Origin: Chromera velia
Taxonomy: Eukaryota; Sar; Chromeraceae
NCBI GenBank assembly: GCA_018398765.1
Contig: JAHBMJ010001074.1
Location: 1-35,884 of the forward strand
Direction: 5' to 3'
Length of the DNA: 35,884 nucleotides
Made by a program: the position numbers and the translations under genes. Shown in pieces: positions 9,730-19,572 of the stretch. Below the pieces are notes generated by a model, which saw only the letters and a program-made list of their open reading frames with translations, did no database searches and was not told the origin of the DNA. Position 1 is the stretch's first letter, and each line of letters begins with the position of its first letter.

Positions 9730-11905
9730 CGATTGATTGATTGATTGGTTGATCGATTGATTGATTGGTTGGTTTCTCGACTGATTGATGGATGCATACA
9801 TATGTACGTACGTACATGAGCAGACAAACAGACACGCAGAGTGACAGACTCACAGATACACATGCATGCATCAGCATGCCACTCTGAGAGGCAGAGAGAG
9901 AGTCAGTCGTTTCAGTCTTGCATCAACGAAAGAAAGGCAGAAGAGGACACAAGAGACGGCTTCGTCTGAAAAAGGGCAGGTCCCTGTGTATTTCAGACAG
10001 ACAGAGAACGCAAAGAAAAACTTGAAGGACAGTAAGAGCCGGAGCACGGACATACCCCAAGGCTCCCAGAACAGCCTTCACATTGTGACAAGCATGCAAC
10101 AGAAAAAACATGAAGGGAAAAACAAGAGAAGGGGAGAAGAGAGGAGAGCTGAGAAAGGAAAAAGAGGAGAGAACAGGAAGAAACACGAGAAAAAAAGAAG
10201 GTAGACAAGAAAACGGAAGAGCAAAAAAGTGAAGGAGAGGAGAGAAGATGAGAGGTGAGGCGAGCATCCTGTATATGTGTCCACGCTTGATCATCCTCGC
10301 AGTTCTGTGGCACTTTTTCGTCTTCCTTTCTCTTTCTCTGTGTCGCATTTTCGCCTCTCTCCCCGTCTTCCTCCCTCCCGTGCAGCCGTTCGGAGTCCGA
10401 AAAAAAGTTCAGAGAGGTAGCCGAGGCCTACGAAACACTCTCCGATCCGCAGAAACGACAAAGCTATGACATGTACGGATCGGGGGGCGGAGAGGGGGGG
10501 GGTCCTTTTCCAGGAGGAGGCCCTTTTCCCTCTGGAAGTCCTGGAGGGTTTCCCCGAGGGGGGGGTTTCCGAGGGGCAGGGCCTCCTCCCGGGGGCGGTA
10601 TGGGCATGGGTGGTATGCCTGGAGGAGCACGGTTCCATCGGATGTCTGATGCGGAGGCTGAGCAGCTGTTCAAACAATTCTTTGGATCTATTCGGATGGA
10701 GGATGTGGTCTCAGGCATGATGAGGGAGTCTATGCGGAGGGGGGGGGGNNNNNNNNNNNNNNNNNNNNNNNNNNNNNNGGGGGGGGGGGATGAGAGGAGG
10801 AGGGGTAAGTGAGAAGAGTCGGTTTGATCGTTTTGAAAAACACCGTTAAAGGCATGTTCGGCTAGATGGATGGATAGATCATTAATTGTAGTGGTCGGGA
10901 GTGAAAGGAATCTTCTCCTTTCTCTCTCTCTCGCTTTGTGACCAGCCAGCGCCCCCGTAGGGAGGCGAGGAAGGGCTTCCCTCCCTTCCTGCCCCGGTTT
11001 TGCTGCGGACTGCTTTTTTCAAATGTTTTAGCCTGTGGGAAAGGGTCATTCCTTTCCCTCTCTTTTGCACTCACTCTGCGGCCGTTTTGCTTTTCTTTCT
11101 TGCGTAGGTCATGTGTTGCTTAGCATTTTTTCGCGTCACGAATAAATGTCTGCATTTGTTGATCTCATTCCGCTGCGTGAAGGGTCCGTTTCCCGACCCG
11201 CGCATGCAGAGAGGGCCCTTCCCTCCTGGTGGGGGTTGGCAGGCTGTAGACCTCGATGAGCTCCTCCGTAACTTGGAGAGAGGACCTATGCAGACAGGGA
11301 GGGACAGTAAAGCAGGCAGAAGCAGCAGAGAGAGGCAGCAGAGGGAGGGAGGAAGTGGAGGGTCTCCTTTTCCTTTCCCCCCCAATTCCAATTATGGCTC
11401 CTCCTTTTCCTCCACTTTCTCTTCCTCGTCCTCTACTGGAGACGGGGCTTTTGGGGGCAGGTCTCGAGGGAGGTTTGTGAGGGGACAGCAGAGAAGGGTT
11501 GAATATGTACAGGAGGGGTCGAGGATGGTGGAGAGAAGCACGACGGTTTTGCACTACTCAGACGGCTCCGTTGAACGGCAGGTCAGTGAGAGAGACTTGG
11601 GCCAGGTGGCCGGACCCTTAGGACCTGAGGGGCCGTCTCCTTTTCAATCGCAGACGGGGGGAAGGGCAGGAGACGGGAGGGAGAAGGAAGATGGTCCTCC
11701 AGGAGAAAGGGGGCAAATTCAAGGGGAGGGAATCATGAAATGGATAGGAGATCTTTGGAGCTCCTCTGAGCCTGCACGTCGAGGGGTCCAAGCAGGATTC
11801 TTAGTCATGGCGCAGAGGTTTGTTCGTCGGTTTTTGACTCGGTTTTTCCGACAGGTGTTTCACAGACTTGGGGATATTCTTGTCCGGGCCCTCACGCGGA
11901 GATAG
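8917..11905 (+). CDS. J-domain (DnaJ/Hsp40) co-chaperone, probably mitochondrial; contains an assembly gap
   Basis: Exon 1 is 8917-9191 and exon 2 starts at 10386, joined as GAC-AA|C. Exon 2 runs into 30 Ns (10749-10778) and probably ends at a GTAAGT donor at 10805. Exon 3 starts near 11183 or 11210 and stops at 11903-11905. J domains stimulate Hsp70 ATPase. The domain begins at about residue 55 ([20 protein letters not shown]), has the HPD signature in [11 protein letters not shown], and ends at [18 protein letters not shown] Gly/Pro/Phe-rich linker follows. No CxxCxGxG zinc-finger motifs are seen, so it is not type I. The first 50 residues are rich in Arg, Ser and Thr with few acids, which suggests a mitochondrial presequence. 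The start follows an in-frame TGA at 8884. The basic amphipathic C-terminus ([20 protein letters not shown]) may contact membrane. The frame across the gap is unknown. Confidence 0.88.
9465..9790. repeat. TGAT tetranucleotide array with higher-order structure, in the DnaJ intron
   Basis: About 325 bases of TGAT/TTGA repeats in the 1,194-base first intron (9192-10385). The array is interrupted by a recurring variant GGTTCATTG at 9499, 9567, 9627 and 9683, and by TGATCGATTG variants. This gives larger units of roughly 56-68 bases. Long frames across it (SINQ repeats on the minus strand) are artefacts of the repeat. Confidence 0.95.
10749..10778. other. Assembly gap (30 Ns) within poly-G coding sequence
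   Basis: A run of 30 Ns is flanked on both sides by G homopolymers, inside the Gly-rich linker of the DnaJ gene. Its true length is probably unknown. Confidence 0.99.
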
Positions 11906-12355
11906 ACTCCGACCTACTCTGGCCGGCGACCAATGTGGGTGGCAGAGATCATACAATTCGATCAACCGCCTCACTGTAGCCTCGATCAGTCATGCTAGAA
12001 TTAAGCCTAATAAGCCATAATCCGGTCCATGATTCCCATGAATCGCCCACGATCCAAGTTTATCTAAGAAATAGTGTGAATGACATTGAAAGTTTACAGG
12101 TGTAGGATTATCAAGAATTTTCAAGTTACGAGGAACTTTACTTTCGATACTGTTTACTCCATTCATTAATTGATATAGAGACAAGTCAATGCTACTAACA
12201 GTTTGACACAAGTTAGTTCAATCTAGTATCGACCTCAACCACCTATGAGCTTATTTATGAGCTTTCCATGTCTTCCTACGATCTTGCCTTATCCGTTAGG
12301 AGCGGTTGATCGTCACTCCGTCTATCCGAGTGCTGCCGCTGCTAGGCTCGGATTC

Positions 12356-12356
12356 A

Positions 12357-12400
<44 letters not shown>
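12356..12400. repeat. (TA)n microsatellite
   Basis: A run of alternating T and A of about 40 bases, followed by further AT-rich sequence containing TAATATAATA repeats. Confidence 0.95.
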
Positions 12401-12401
<1 letters not shown>

Positions 12402-12639
12402 GGCTTTCCCTAATATAATAATATAAATATAATATTGTTCTGTCGTTTTCCCAAGGCACCGACTAGCCTAAGAAGTCACAGAATCGTTGAAGGACTTATG
12501 CGCAAGACTAACTGGATTCAGTTGCATATAGAAGAGTAGAATAGAATATTTCTTTCCTGTTTGATTGCTAGTAGTCAGTTCTAAGCTAGATTGGGAAGCT
12601 AGATAAGCTAAGAGGCTGATGATCGAGTTTAAGTGAGAT

Positions 12640-12945
12640 TACAGATTTTGTAATCACAAATTATAGAATTTGTAATTCGGTTAAAAGTTCAGAATTCTGC
12701 GTTGCATTCTTAGGTTTTTCGATCCAACACAATCCTTTGATTTTGTTTTTTTGAATGGTTTTCGTCGATTTCTGAGATTTTTTCCCAAAATTACATTTTT
12801 GTCGAATTACAAATATTTTGTAATTCCTATTTTTTATAATTTAATGCAGATTAGATAATTTGTAATTCAATCTGAGTTCCTGATTTACACAATCTGTAAT
12901 TCAGTTTAAATTCTGAAATTACACAATCTGTAATTCCGAATTACG
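12640..12945. repeat. Cluster of short TGTAATTC-type motifs
   Basis: Within about 300 bases the motif TTTGTAATTC or TCTGTAATTC recurs at least five times, for instance near 12669, 12824, 12857, 12894 and 12928. It is often preceded at 8-15 bases by a partner such as ATTACA, forming imperfect inverted repeats. The spacing is irregular, so this is not a simple tandem satellite. Confidence 0.7.
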
Positions 12946-14025
12946 TACCCCCAAGAAGCCTTCCTATGACTCTATGGTCTATCAATCAAATTTTGGGCTT
13001 TGGCAGGCTGGCGCTTTCGGTGCTAGGGCTTTGGTGATTCTTTCTAGTATGCAATACAGCTCCAGCTCATAGTAGCTTAAAAATGTTATAACTACCCCCT
13101 TGACGTTTCACTCCTTTTCTAGATAAGGCTTTTCAAGACACCAAGATCCGTTCTGGAATGTCTTCAAACTACTGATGTGTGCGCAAAGATAACAGACTAG
13201 AATTGGATCACTTTAGATTAGACAGTGGGAAAGGGCTGCATTAAAGTTACTGATCACCTTCTATGACTTCGAAAGATAAGAAATGATAGAGAGAGATGAT
13301 GAAGATGGAATGTGCAAATCCGGAGAAGTACATGGTGACTGAGAGAGGAGAAGACTATTTGGCACGGTTGCAGCTTGCTGTATAAAAGGTGTCTACCAGA
13401 TCGATTTGTGGCTTGTGCGGTGTGACAAAGAAAAAGTGGTAGTCGGTGTTTGACAGAAAATATAATTAGGTGAGGTTTGATTAAAATTGTTTTTATGACC
13501 TGTGTTAGAGATACAAGGCCGTAACAAGGGTCCCACTCAGTATATATAATCATATACAATAAACAATTTTTTAAAATTTTATAAGACTTAAATACTTTGT
13601 AGTTTTGTTTCTTTATGTAATAATAAGGATCGTTGCACACCCTAGGCGACAAAATTATTAAATAAAATTTTAGAATTTGGCGAAATTTCATTTTTGGGGA
13701 CGGTATTGGATCAAGCTTTCCCGTTTGAGAGTTTGGGGGCTAGTGTACTTATTACTATGATTTTAGGGTTATATTGGGTCATCTTTGCCTATACAATCAC
13801 TATCAAACTCAGGTGGGTCATTTGGTACCCTTAGGGTCATTCACGATATGCAAAAAACACATTTTTTAAAAGTCAGTAAGAAATAGGTATAGAGTCTTAT
13901 CAATAGACCAATAAGAAAAAACATCTTTAGATACAGTTTCACTAAAAGCATTTCTTTTACTTTTCAGCTAGTTTTTTGGATTAATTTCTTTGACATGAAG
14001 TTTATTCAATTTTCAATTTTGTCGT

Positions 14026-14310
14026 CTAGGGTAGTAAATATATTGGGATCATGCCTAGTTCATAAGTGACGGAGCCAGCTGTGCATTCTTGGCCACCCCT
14101 TATGACTACCTTTAATAAGGTATATTTCCTGCTAGTTGTTTCCCACAATGGATTGAACATTGGATTCAGCAACGCGGCATGCATGTAGCCGTATAGATCA
14201 GCCTCAATTGATGCAAGGTCATTGATCGAAGGAAAATTTGAGAGTGACTCTCCAGGCAACTTTCTTTCACGATCAGTTCGATCACTTTCTTTCACGATCA
14301 GTCCGATCAC
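14026..14310 (-). other. Minus-strand open frame, unrecognised
   Basis: A 94-codon frame containing IEADLYGYMHAALLNPMF. It has no domain I know, and its first codons come from the 25-bp repeat next door. It could be a relic of a mobile-element protein or chance. Confidence 0.2.
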
Positions 14311-14342
14311 TTTCTTTCACAATCAGTCCGATCACTTTCTTT
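14257..14342. repeat. 25-bp tandem repeat, about 3.4 copies
   Basis: Units at 14257-14280 (first base missing), 14281-14305, 14306-14330 and a partial 14331-14342 share the core CTTTCTTTCACGATCAGTCC with one or two substitutions each. Confidence 0.9.
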
Positions 14343-14639
14343 CCACCTGCGTCTTGTCAGCAAGACTACTTATATAAGCAGGAAGATCAATATCCACCAC
14401 CTGTCCTTCCAAGGTTTCGATTTTTAGTGTGAAAGAAGAACACATCCGGTCCGTCACTTTTGCCGGGCAAGATCAGGGTTGGGAAAAGACAGTACACTGT
14501 TTTTTCAAATTCTGGCTTTTTTCGTAAAAGATCAAGAAGTTACGATTATACTTTTTTTATCAGTATTGTGACTATCTTTGTCACTTCTGAGCAAGATCGG
14601 TGACGCAAAAAAAAATGTTGGGCATTATCGAAACAAAGA

Positions 14640-14756
14640 ATAGGACTGTTGACGACGTACGACTCCATCTCCTCCTTCAGTACCTCTTTGATCAGCTCCT
14701 ACCTCTTGTTGGGGTGGAGGCCCTCAAACTTGGGACTCTCAATCTCAACCCTGCAC
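14640..14756 (-). pseudogene. Possible BolA-like fragment with an in-frame TAG
   Basis: After a GTGTGCAG acceptor the minus strand reads VEIESPKFEGLHPNKR, then TAG, then ELIKEVLKEEMESYVVN in the same frame. Third positions are strongly G/C on both sides of the stop, so both halves look as if they were coding. The S..F.G.....R..L....L.EE pattern resembles BolA-family proteins, which work with glutaredoxins in iron-sulfur homeostasis. A GTAGGA donor overlapping the stop is an alternative explanation (exon ending at AACAAGAG). A further short open segment with a GTACGT donor at 16250-16300 on the same strand (LKEGIVPSTVKLIDV) could belong to it, but the phases do not join directly. The assignment is tentative. 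Confidence 0.35.
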
Positions 14757-15259
14757 ACGCACGTGAATGTATGCATGCATCCAGCAGCAAGCCGGCGAAC
14801 CAGAGTGCTTGCGTTTTAATACATACGTCAAGACGAAGACAGTGCGAAGTACGTGTGTGCTTGTATGTACGTACATATCATAAGTACCTGCGAACTAATC
14901 AGCAGGGGCTGTTTCCCCTCCCATACAAATTCTCTCCCCGTCAGCGATCTGTTTCTCCCTTTTTTCCCGCCGTTCGCTTCTTTGCCCCTGCCCCTCTCGA
15001 CTGGCAAGCGAGCGTGCACTGACAGACAAACAAAAAAAAAAAAAGAACGAACCAAAAAAAAGTCTCCTTTCCGGAACCCGTCTGGTCCGCGGACTCTGCG
15101 GACTGCATGCAGTCAGGCAATCAATACGTCATGCAGTCAGATCATCGTTCTGTCTGAATTATCTTCCTCCATATTTATGTAGCATGCAAGTGAATGCAGG
15201 CATGAGTCAATAAATAGACATGCGCGAAGATTCATGAACAGAGATGATTTGCGCAGTCT

Positions 15260-15303
15260 TGAGGCTGCATTCATTGATTCATTCATTCATTCATTCATTC
15301 ACT
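15260..15303. repeat. (ATTC)n microsatellite
   Basis: A short tetranucleotide run, ATTCATTC repeated, with one TGATTC variant at its start. Confidence 0.9.
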
Positions 15304-15539
15304 CAATCTTGTCTACGGATGCCAACAGACCATACAAAATGCAGAATGTCCTCACGAAATACGTGAGTATGTTGCTGGTAGGTTATTTCCTGCTGCCAAA
15401 CGGAACTTTTCGTGTGTGTGAACTTCCACGCAGACCAACGACCCGCAGATTCTTGAATTCTCCTTCGAAATGCAGGCGTGCGCGCGTGTTCGTATGGCTT
15501 GCACGTGTGAGTCTGTGCGCGTATGTGTGAGTCTGCTTT

Positions 15540-15635
15540 GTGTGTGTGCGTGAGAGAGAAAGAGAGCGCGCGCGCGCGCGCGTGTGTGTATGTGTGTCTA
15601 TCTGTCTGTCTGCCTGCCTGTCTGTTTGTGTGCTT
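15540..15635. repeat. Compound GT/GA/CG/CTGT low-complexity tract
   Basis: TG and GAGA runs surround an alternating CG run at about 15567-15581, followed by CTGT and CCTG repeats. The CG run is notable because such DNA can adopt the Z form. Confidence 0.9.
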
Positions 15636-15859
15636 CTGTGAGGGTTTGTATGCATGAGATCGATCGAGCGAATTTCTTTCATTTCTTTCCAACCACATGC
15701 ATGTATGCAGAGAGAGAGAGAATGTCTGTCAAGGACTCTGACATACCCAACAGATGTTTATACAAATAACTGAGCAGTCTGTCGGGTTCCCTCTCAAACT
15801 GTCCATCCATCCCTTGAGCTCTCTCTATCACCTGGCATGCATGCATGCATCTAGGGTTT

Positions 15860-16157
15860 ACATCACTCTCTCTCTCTCGCTCTCTCTCTCTTTCTCACGC
15901 ACGACATACACACATATCATATACTCATACGCATACACCCCCACATACACACACACACATACACACACATATACACACACATACACATACACATACACAC
16001 ACATACACACGCACGCACACACACACACGCACGCACGCACGCATGCATGCACGCACATATACACACACACATACACACACACATACACACACATGCACAT
16101 ACACACACACACATACACACACACATACACACACACGCACGCACGTACGCACGCATA

Positions 16158-16207
<50 letters not shown>

Positions 16208-16225
16208 CCCGCACGCACGCATGCA
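15860..16225. repeat. Long CT then CA-rich microsatellite (about 365 bp)
   Basis: A CT run (15865-15895) is followed by more than 300 bases of CA/CATA/CACG repeats, with pure CA at about 16163-16205. The His/Thr-rich and Cys/Val-rich frames across it are repeat artefacts. Confidence 0.97.
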
Positions 16226-16309
16226 CACTGACTGTCAATGCAGACGTACCACGTCAATGAGTTTCACTGTTGAAGGAACGATGCCCTCCTTCAACTGCAA
16301 CACATGCAC

Positions 16310-17300
16310 CCAGGAAGGAAGGAATGATGGAGGGAGGTTTCATCAACCCATCAACCAGTCAATCAACCGATCAATCACATGTCGATACGTTTATGAAAGC
16401 TTAGTGGAACGGAAACGATCTCCATAGAATGAATACAATAATCATAAAAGAAGGCCCAAGGACAGAACGGGACGGGCATTACTGAAACGTGCGGAACGTG
16501 AAAAATCTATTCGTTAGCCTTTCTGTGAACCTGATCACACCCCTAAAAGGCAAACAGAGACAGAACAATATTACACAGAAAGCCAGACAGCCAGACAGAG
16601 GGATAGAAAGACGACCTGCGTGTTATTCTTTCTGGTCTTTTTCCTTTTCATTTTCTCCAGACAGAAAGACAGCCAGGCGGGCAGTCTCTTTGCTCTTTAA
16701 GCTTGAAAGTCTGCGCTGCAGACGTGGATCATTTATGGTGTCTTGAAAGCCAAAGCCGCATATCTGGACGGTGTCTTAACCATCTACGCCGCAGGCATGG
16801 ACGGTCTCTTAAAAAAAGATACCGTAGATAGAGATGATCTTGATTATATTTTTTTAAGTGGCACTTAGGTTCAGGGAGGTTAGGTGTTTCACATGGAGGA
16901 CATAACAGAAGAACAGACCGTAGCTCAAAAGAACCGCCGCAGAATATTCAGACAGGCAATTCATGCTTGTGTCCCTCACCATCATGATGAGGCAGAAGAT
17001 TCCGAGCTTGTCTGGGAGGTGCCAATATAAGTAAACAAAAAGTAACACATGGAACTTTGCATTGTTTATAAACTTATCGCAGAGTAGAAATTTACTCTGG
17101 AAAATTATTCAGAAAATTTGATTTAATTCTTTTCTATAAAATAATATTTAGAATTATATAAAAATTTTGATTTATTGATTCAATTTAAAGCATTGTAAAT
17201 GAATTTTTAAAGTTGCATTCAGATACTAAATCCTAGAATAAAGGCATTTTTAAACTTTTTTCAACGTTTTTTACGCTATAGAGAGAATGCAGAAAGATCC
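16310..17300. other. Mixed intergenic sequence becoming AT-rich
   Basis: No gene is recognisable. From about 17040 the sequence is strongly AT-rich. At 16700-16815 two or three imperfect copies of a motif of the type GCCGCN...TGGACGGTNTCTTA occur. They resemble the GC-rich units at 17522-17690, so the two clusters may be parts of one element. Confidence 0.4.
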
Positions 17301-17320
17301 CTTGACTGCTTGGGGTGCCG

Positions 17321-17394
17321 CAGGCGGTCCGTAAGGACCGCTTGGGGAAGGTCATACATAAGACCCCAGGCGGCCCATCAAGGCCGCCTGGGGT
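17321..17394. repeat. Two adjacent GC-rich hairpins
   Basis: Hairpin one has stem CAGGCGGTCC (17321-17330), loop GTAA, and stem GGACCGCTTG (17335-17344) with one G-T pair. Hairpin two is a perfect 13-bp inverted repeat, ACCCCAGGCGGCC (17363-17375) with GGCCGCCTGGGGT (17382-17394), around the loop CATCAA. Both sit at the edge of a very AT-rich block. Confidence 0.9.
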
Positions 17395-17521
17395 CAGCGC
17401 AGGCAGTCATTCTGAAGGTTTAGACAGCATGAGAAGAACTCCTACCAAACACGCTGCATCAATAATTGAGAAAAAGAACCCCCCTGACACTCCAGTCTGT
17501 CTTGAAATAGTTTTTTCAATG

Positions 17522-17690
17522 TTGGCCGCACCTGCGGCATGGTTCTTTCAAAACTGTCTGCACCTTCTGCAAAACATTTCAAGTGTACTTAATTATGGCC
17601 GCGCCTTTGGCGTGGTCCTTTCAAGTTAAACCACACCTGCGGCGCAGGTGTTTCAAGTCTGGCCGCGCTTATGGTACGGCGTTTCAAGTT
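17522..17690. repeat. Five degenerate ~31-nt palindromic units
   Basis: Units start near 17522, 17552, 17594, 17628 and 17660. Each has a GC-rich core of the type GGCCGCRCCTGYGGC followed by a G/T-rich stretch and TTTCAAGT. The second copy is strongly eroded. The core is itself a small hairpin. Confidence 0.75.
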
Positions 17691-17901
17691 TAGTGGAGTG
17701 TGAGGAGAGTTAGAAGAAGAATGGATCAAGTCAGTCAGCACAACCTCCTCTAGCTCTAAGAGGAGGGTGCATTGCCAGGCAGTCTTCAACTCTTAAGGCT
17801 TGAACGAAATCTCCCTCTCCGCCTCCAGTCATGCTCTCTCACTCCAGCCCAGTGTATTAGGCCAATACACCCAACCCCCTACTCCTTAACAGACAAGAAC
17901 A

Positions 17902-18014
17902 TTATGCACAAGGGATGAAAAGATATGCACCCTTGACAGTGAGAGCATCCGCTGCCTCGTTACCAGGCTCTTTATTGTGCGCCTTCACCCATTGGATGTG
18001 TGACGGTAAACATT
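17902..18014 (-). pseudogene. RNase H C-terminal fragment (LINE/cellular type)
   Basis: The minus strand between an in-frame TAA and the stop at 17902-17904 reads HIQWVKAHNKEPGNEAADAL and ends shortly after. W-V-x-x-H with GNExAD is the hallmark of the C-terminal part of RNase HI domains as found in non-LTR retrotransposons. The fragment is about 36 residues and lacks the rest of the domain, so it is a relic. It differs in type from the copia-like RNase H at 18535-18957. Confidence 0.6.
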
Positions 18015-18534
18015 ACCTAGAATAGACTACAACAGTCAGGGTAATGAGAACGGTAACGCCTAAACAGCTAAACGGGAAGTCTAACCTACCGGGTCGCAGT
18101 TCTCAGTTATCCTCAGTCCAAACTGGAAAATCTATTCAGCAACAACAAAGAAATTCAAAGAGACGTCAATCTAGAATTCACTCAAACGAAGACCGCACAT
18201 TCGATCTAATACACGGGACCTCGACGCTCTAAACACGGCATACAGACTGATCAGACTGCGGCCATCTGAGAATGCTCTCTATCATCAACTGACTGAGCAG
18301 ACCAAGCCTTCGTACAGCCTCACTGTTCGATCAAGGAGTTAGATGCTAATGTACTCAAACATGCGATTACGCCGCTCGCAACACTTTTCACTCACGCGGA
18401 TAGCTGGCGTACTCGCAAAACGCTCGGCACCCACCTAACACACGCTTAGATGCATGCGTTTACTCTCATAAATCACCCCCTGTCTGAACTGAATACATTG
18501 TCAAACAGGAAGACACACTAAAAGAGAGAAACGC
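18015..18534. other. No gene recognised, probably retroelement-derived
   Basis: About 500 bases between two RNase H relics on the same strand. It has only short frames and no identified motif. Confidence 0.35.
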
Positions 18535-18957
18535 TTAACTGCAATGAAGGAACTTGGTCTGTCTGTCTGTACGCATTGACCTAGTTTTGATGTAACAAAC
18601 CTTTGCTCCTAACTCCATCAAGTTTTCCAAAACGTACTCCAACTCCCCCTGCATTCTTGGTTTGCTTTTGTACTGTTTGGAACCAATCTGATGTATCAGC
18701 GGCTGAGAGTCAGTCACCACTACAACCGGAGGCATCTCACTCCACAACTTTCGAACAAAATGAACGAACAACCAGGACATCTTCACTACGTCTCTCATTG
18801 CAAGAAGCTCTGCAAAAGTCGTAGACCCTAGTTTTCTTCCTATCTTCCTGCTCAGCCAATACACAGTATTGTGCTTACTGATCTTATCAAGATTGGTAAG
18901 CTCTCCTTCATTAACTAACTGCATCTCGACGCCCAGTCTACCCTCTTTTTTATGCAA
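18535..18957 (-). pseudogene. copia-type retrotransposon RNase H fragment
   Basis: A 140-codon minus-strand frame has the order typical of the C-terminal RNase H of Ty1/copia polyproteins: NTVYWLSRKIGRKLGSTTFA, ELLAM, VVVVTDSQPLIHQI, then a helix-rich stretch and KVCYIKTRSMRTDRQTK in the place of the usual ADxLTK ending. The E of AELLA and the D of VTDSQ are retained. It lies 3' of reverse transcriptase remnants on the same strand, as expected for one element. The upstream frame is broken. Confidence 0.75.
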
Positions 18958-19299
18958 TTAATAAGACGTATCCCCCCATACCAATAGAACTAGAAGGGAC
19001 AGAATAAAATGAAGAGACAAAGGATGGGAAGTCTTGAATGTATGTCAGAGAGCCTTCTCATTCGCAAGAACGGACTCACGAGATGGACGGGAATTGAAGC
19101 AGGAAAGGTAGGAAAACAGAAAGGAAACTTTAAAAGAATGTTAAGTCTTATTAATAGCGATTAACAGCCCATCCCAAACACCCCACATTCTTCTGCTACT
19201 GTTCTTGCAGGGATATATCAGTCTCTGCAGTCTCAAGCAACAGGAGATCTTTCTTAGTCAAGGGTTTCTTTGCCTCTTCACTTAGAGACACTCACTCCC

Positions 19300-19562
19300 T
19301 TTACCATTCCCTCAATATACGTGGACTGGTCAAACAACATCTCACCAGGACGCATCCGAATGGATATGCCCACATGAGAATGAAGCTCTCCATTGTCTAT
19401 TCTTTCTGGCTAGTCTGTGTCAAAAAGCTCCTGAATTTGCTTCACATCTTCGTCAACAGAAGGAGAAAAAATGAAGAGATCATTAACATGCATAACAAGC
19501 AAAGCAACGATCTCACCCTTCTTGTTCTTTCTGACCAAAATCGACTCAGCAATCTCAGTCTC
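19300..19562 (-). pseudogene. copia-type reverse transcriptase, second half, broken
   Basis: The minus strand reads ETEIAESILVRKNKKGEIVA then LLVMHVNDLFIFSPS. The catalytic box of copia reverse transcriptases is normally YVDD; here the equivalent position (19479-19490) reads HVND, so one catalytic aspartate is lost. A TAG follows at 19410-19412. Beyond it, frame-retained sequence includes FDQSTYIEGMV, matching the family's Q..Y...ML region, after which stops accumulate. Inactive relic. Confidence 0.75.
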
Positions 19563-19572
19563 TAGTCTCAGT

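Larger units (their letters stand above)
11906..14230. other. AT-rich region without a recognisable gene
   Basis: Base composition falls sharply just after the DnaJ stop. The block holds a TA microsatellite, a cluster of TGTAATTC motifs and short frames in all directions, none with a domain I recognise. Its style matches the degraded retroelement tract further right, so it is likely old mobile-element sequence. I found no long terminal repeat pair by eye. Confidence 0.5.

Noticed and set aside
9502-9877. Asn/Gln/Ser repeat proteins on the minus strand
   Set aside because: Direct translation of the TGAT microsatellite within the DnaJ intron.
13254-13691. 145-codon minus-strand frame in the AT-rich block
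   Set aside because: Composition is typical of AT-rich non-coding DNA (Leu/Ile/Lys/Tyr-rich) with no domain.
15754-16260. His/Thr-rich and Cys/Val-rich open frames
   Set aside because: Translations of the CA microsatellite in several frames of both strands; no codon bias or non-repeat sequence.
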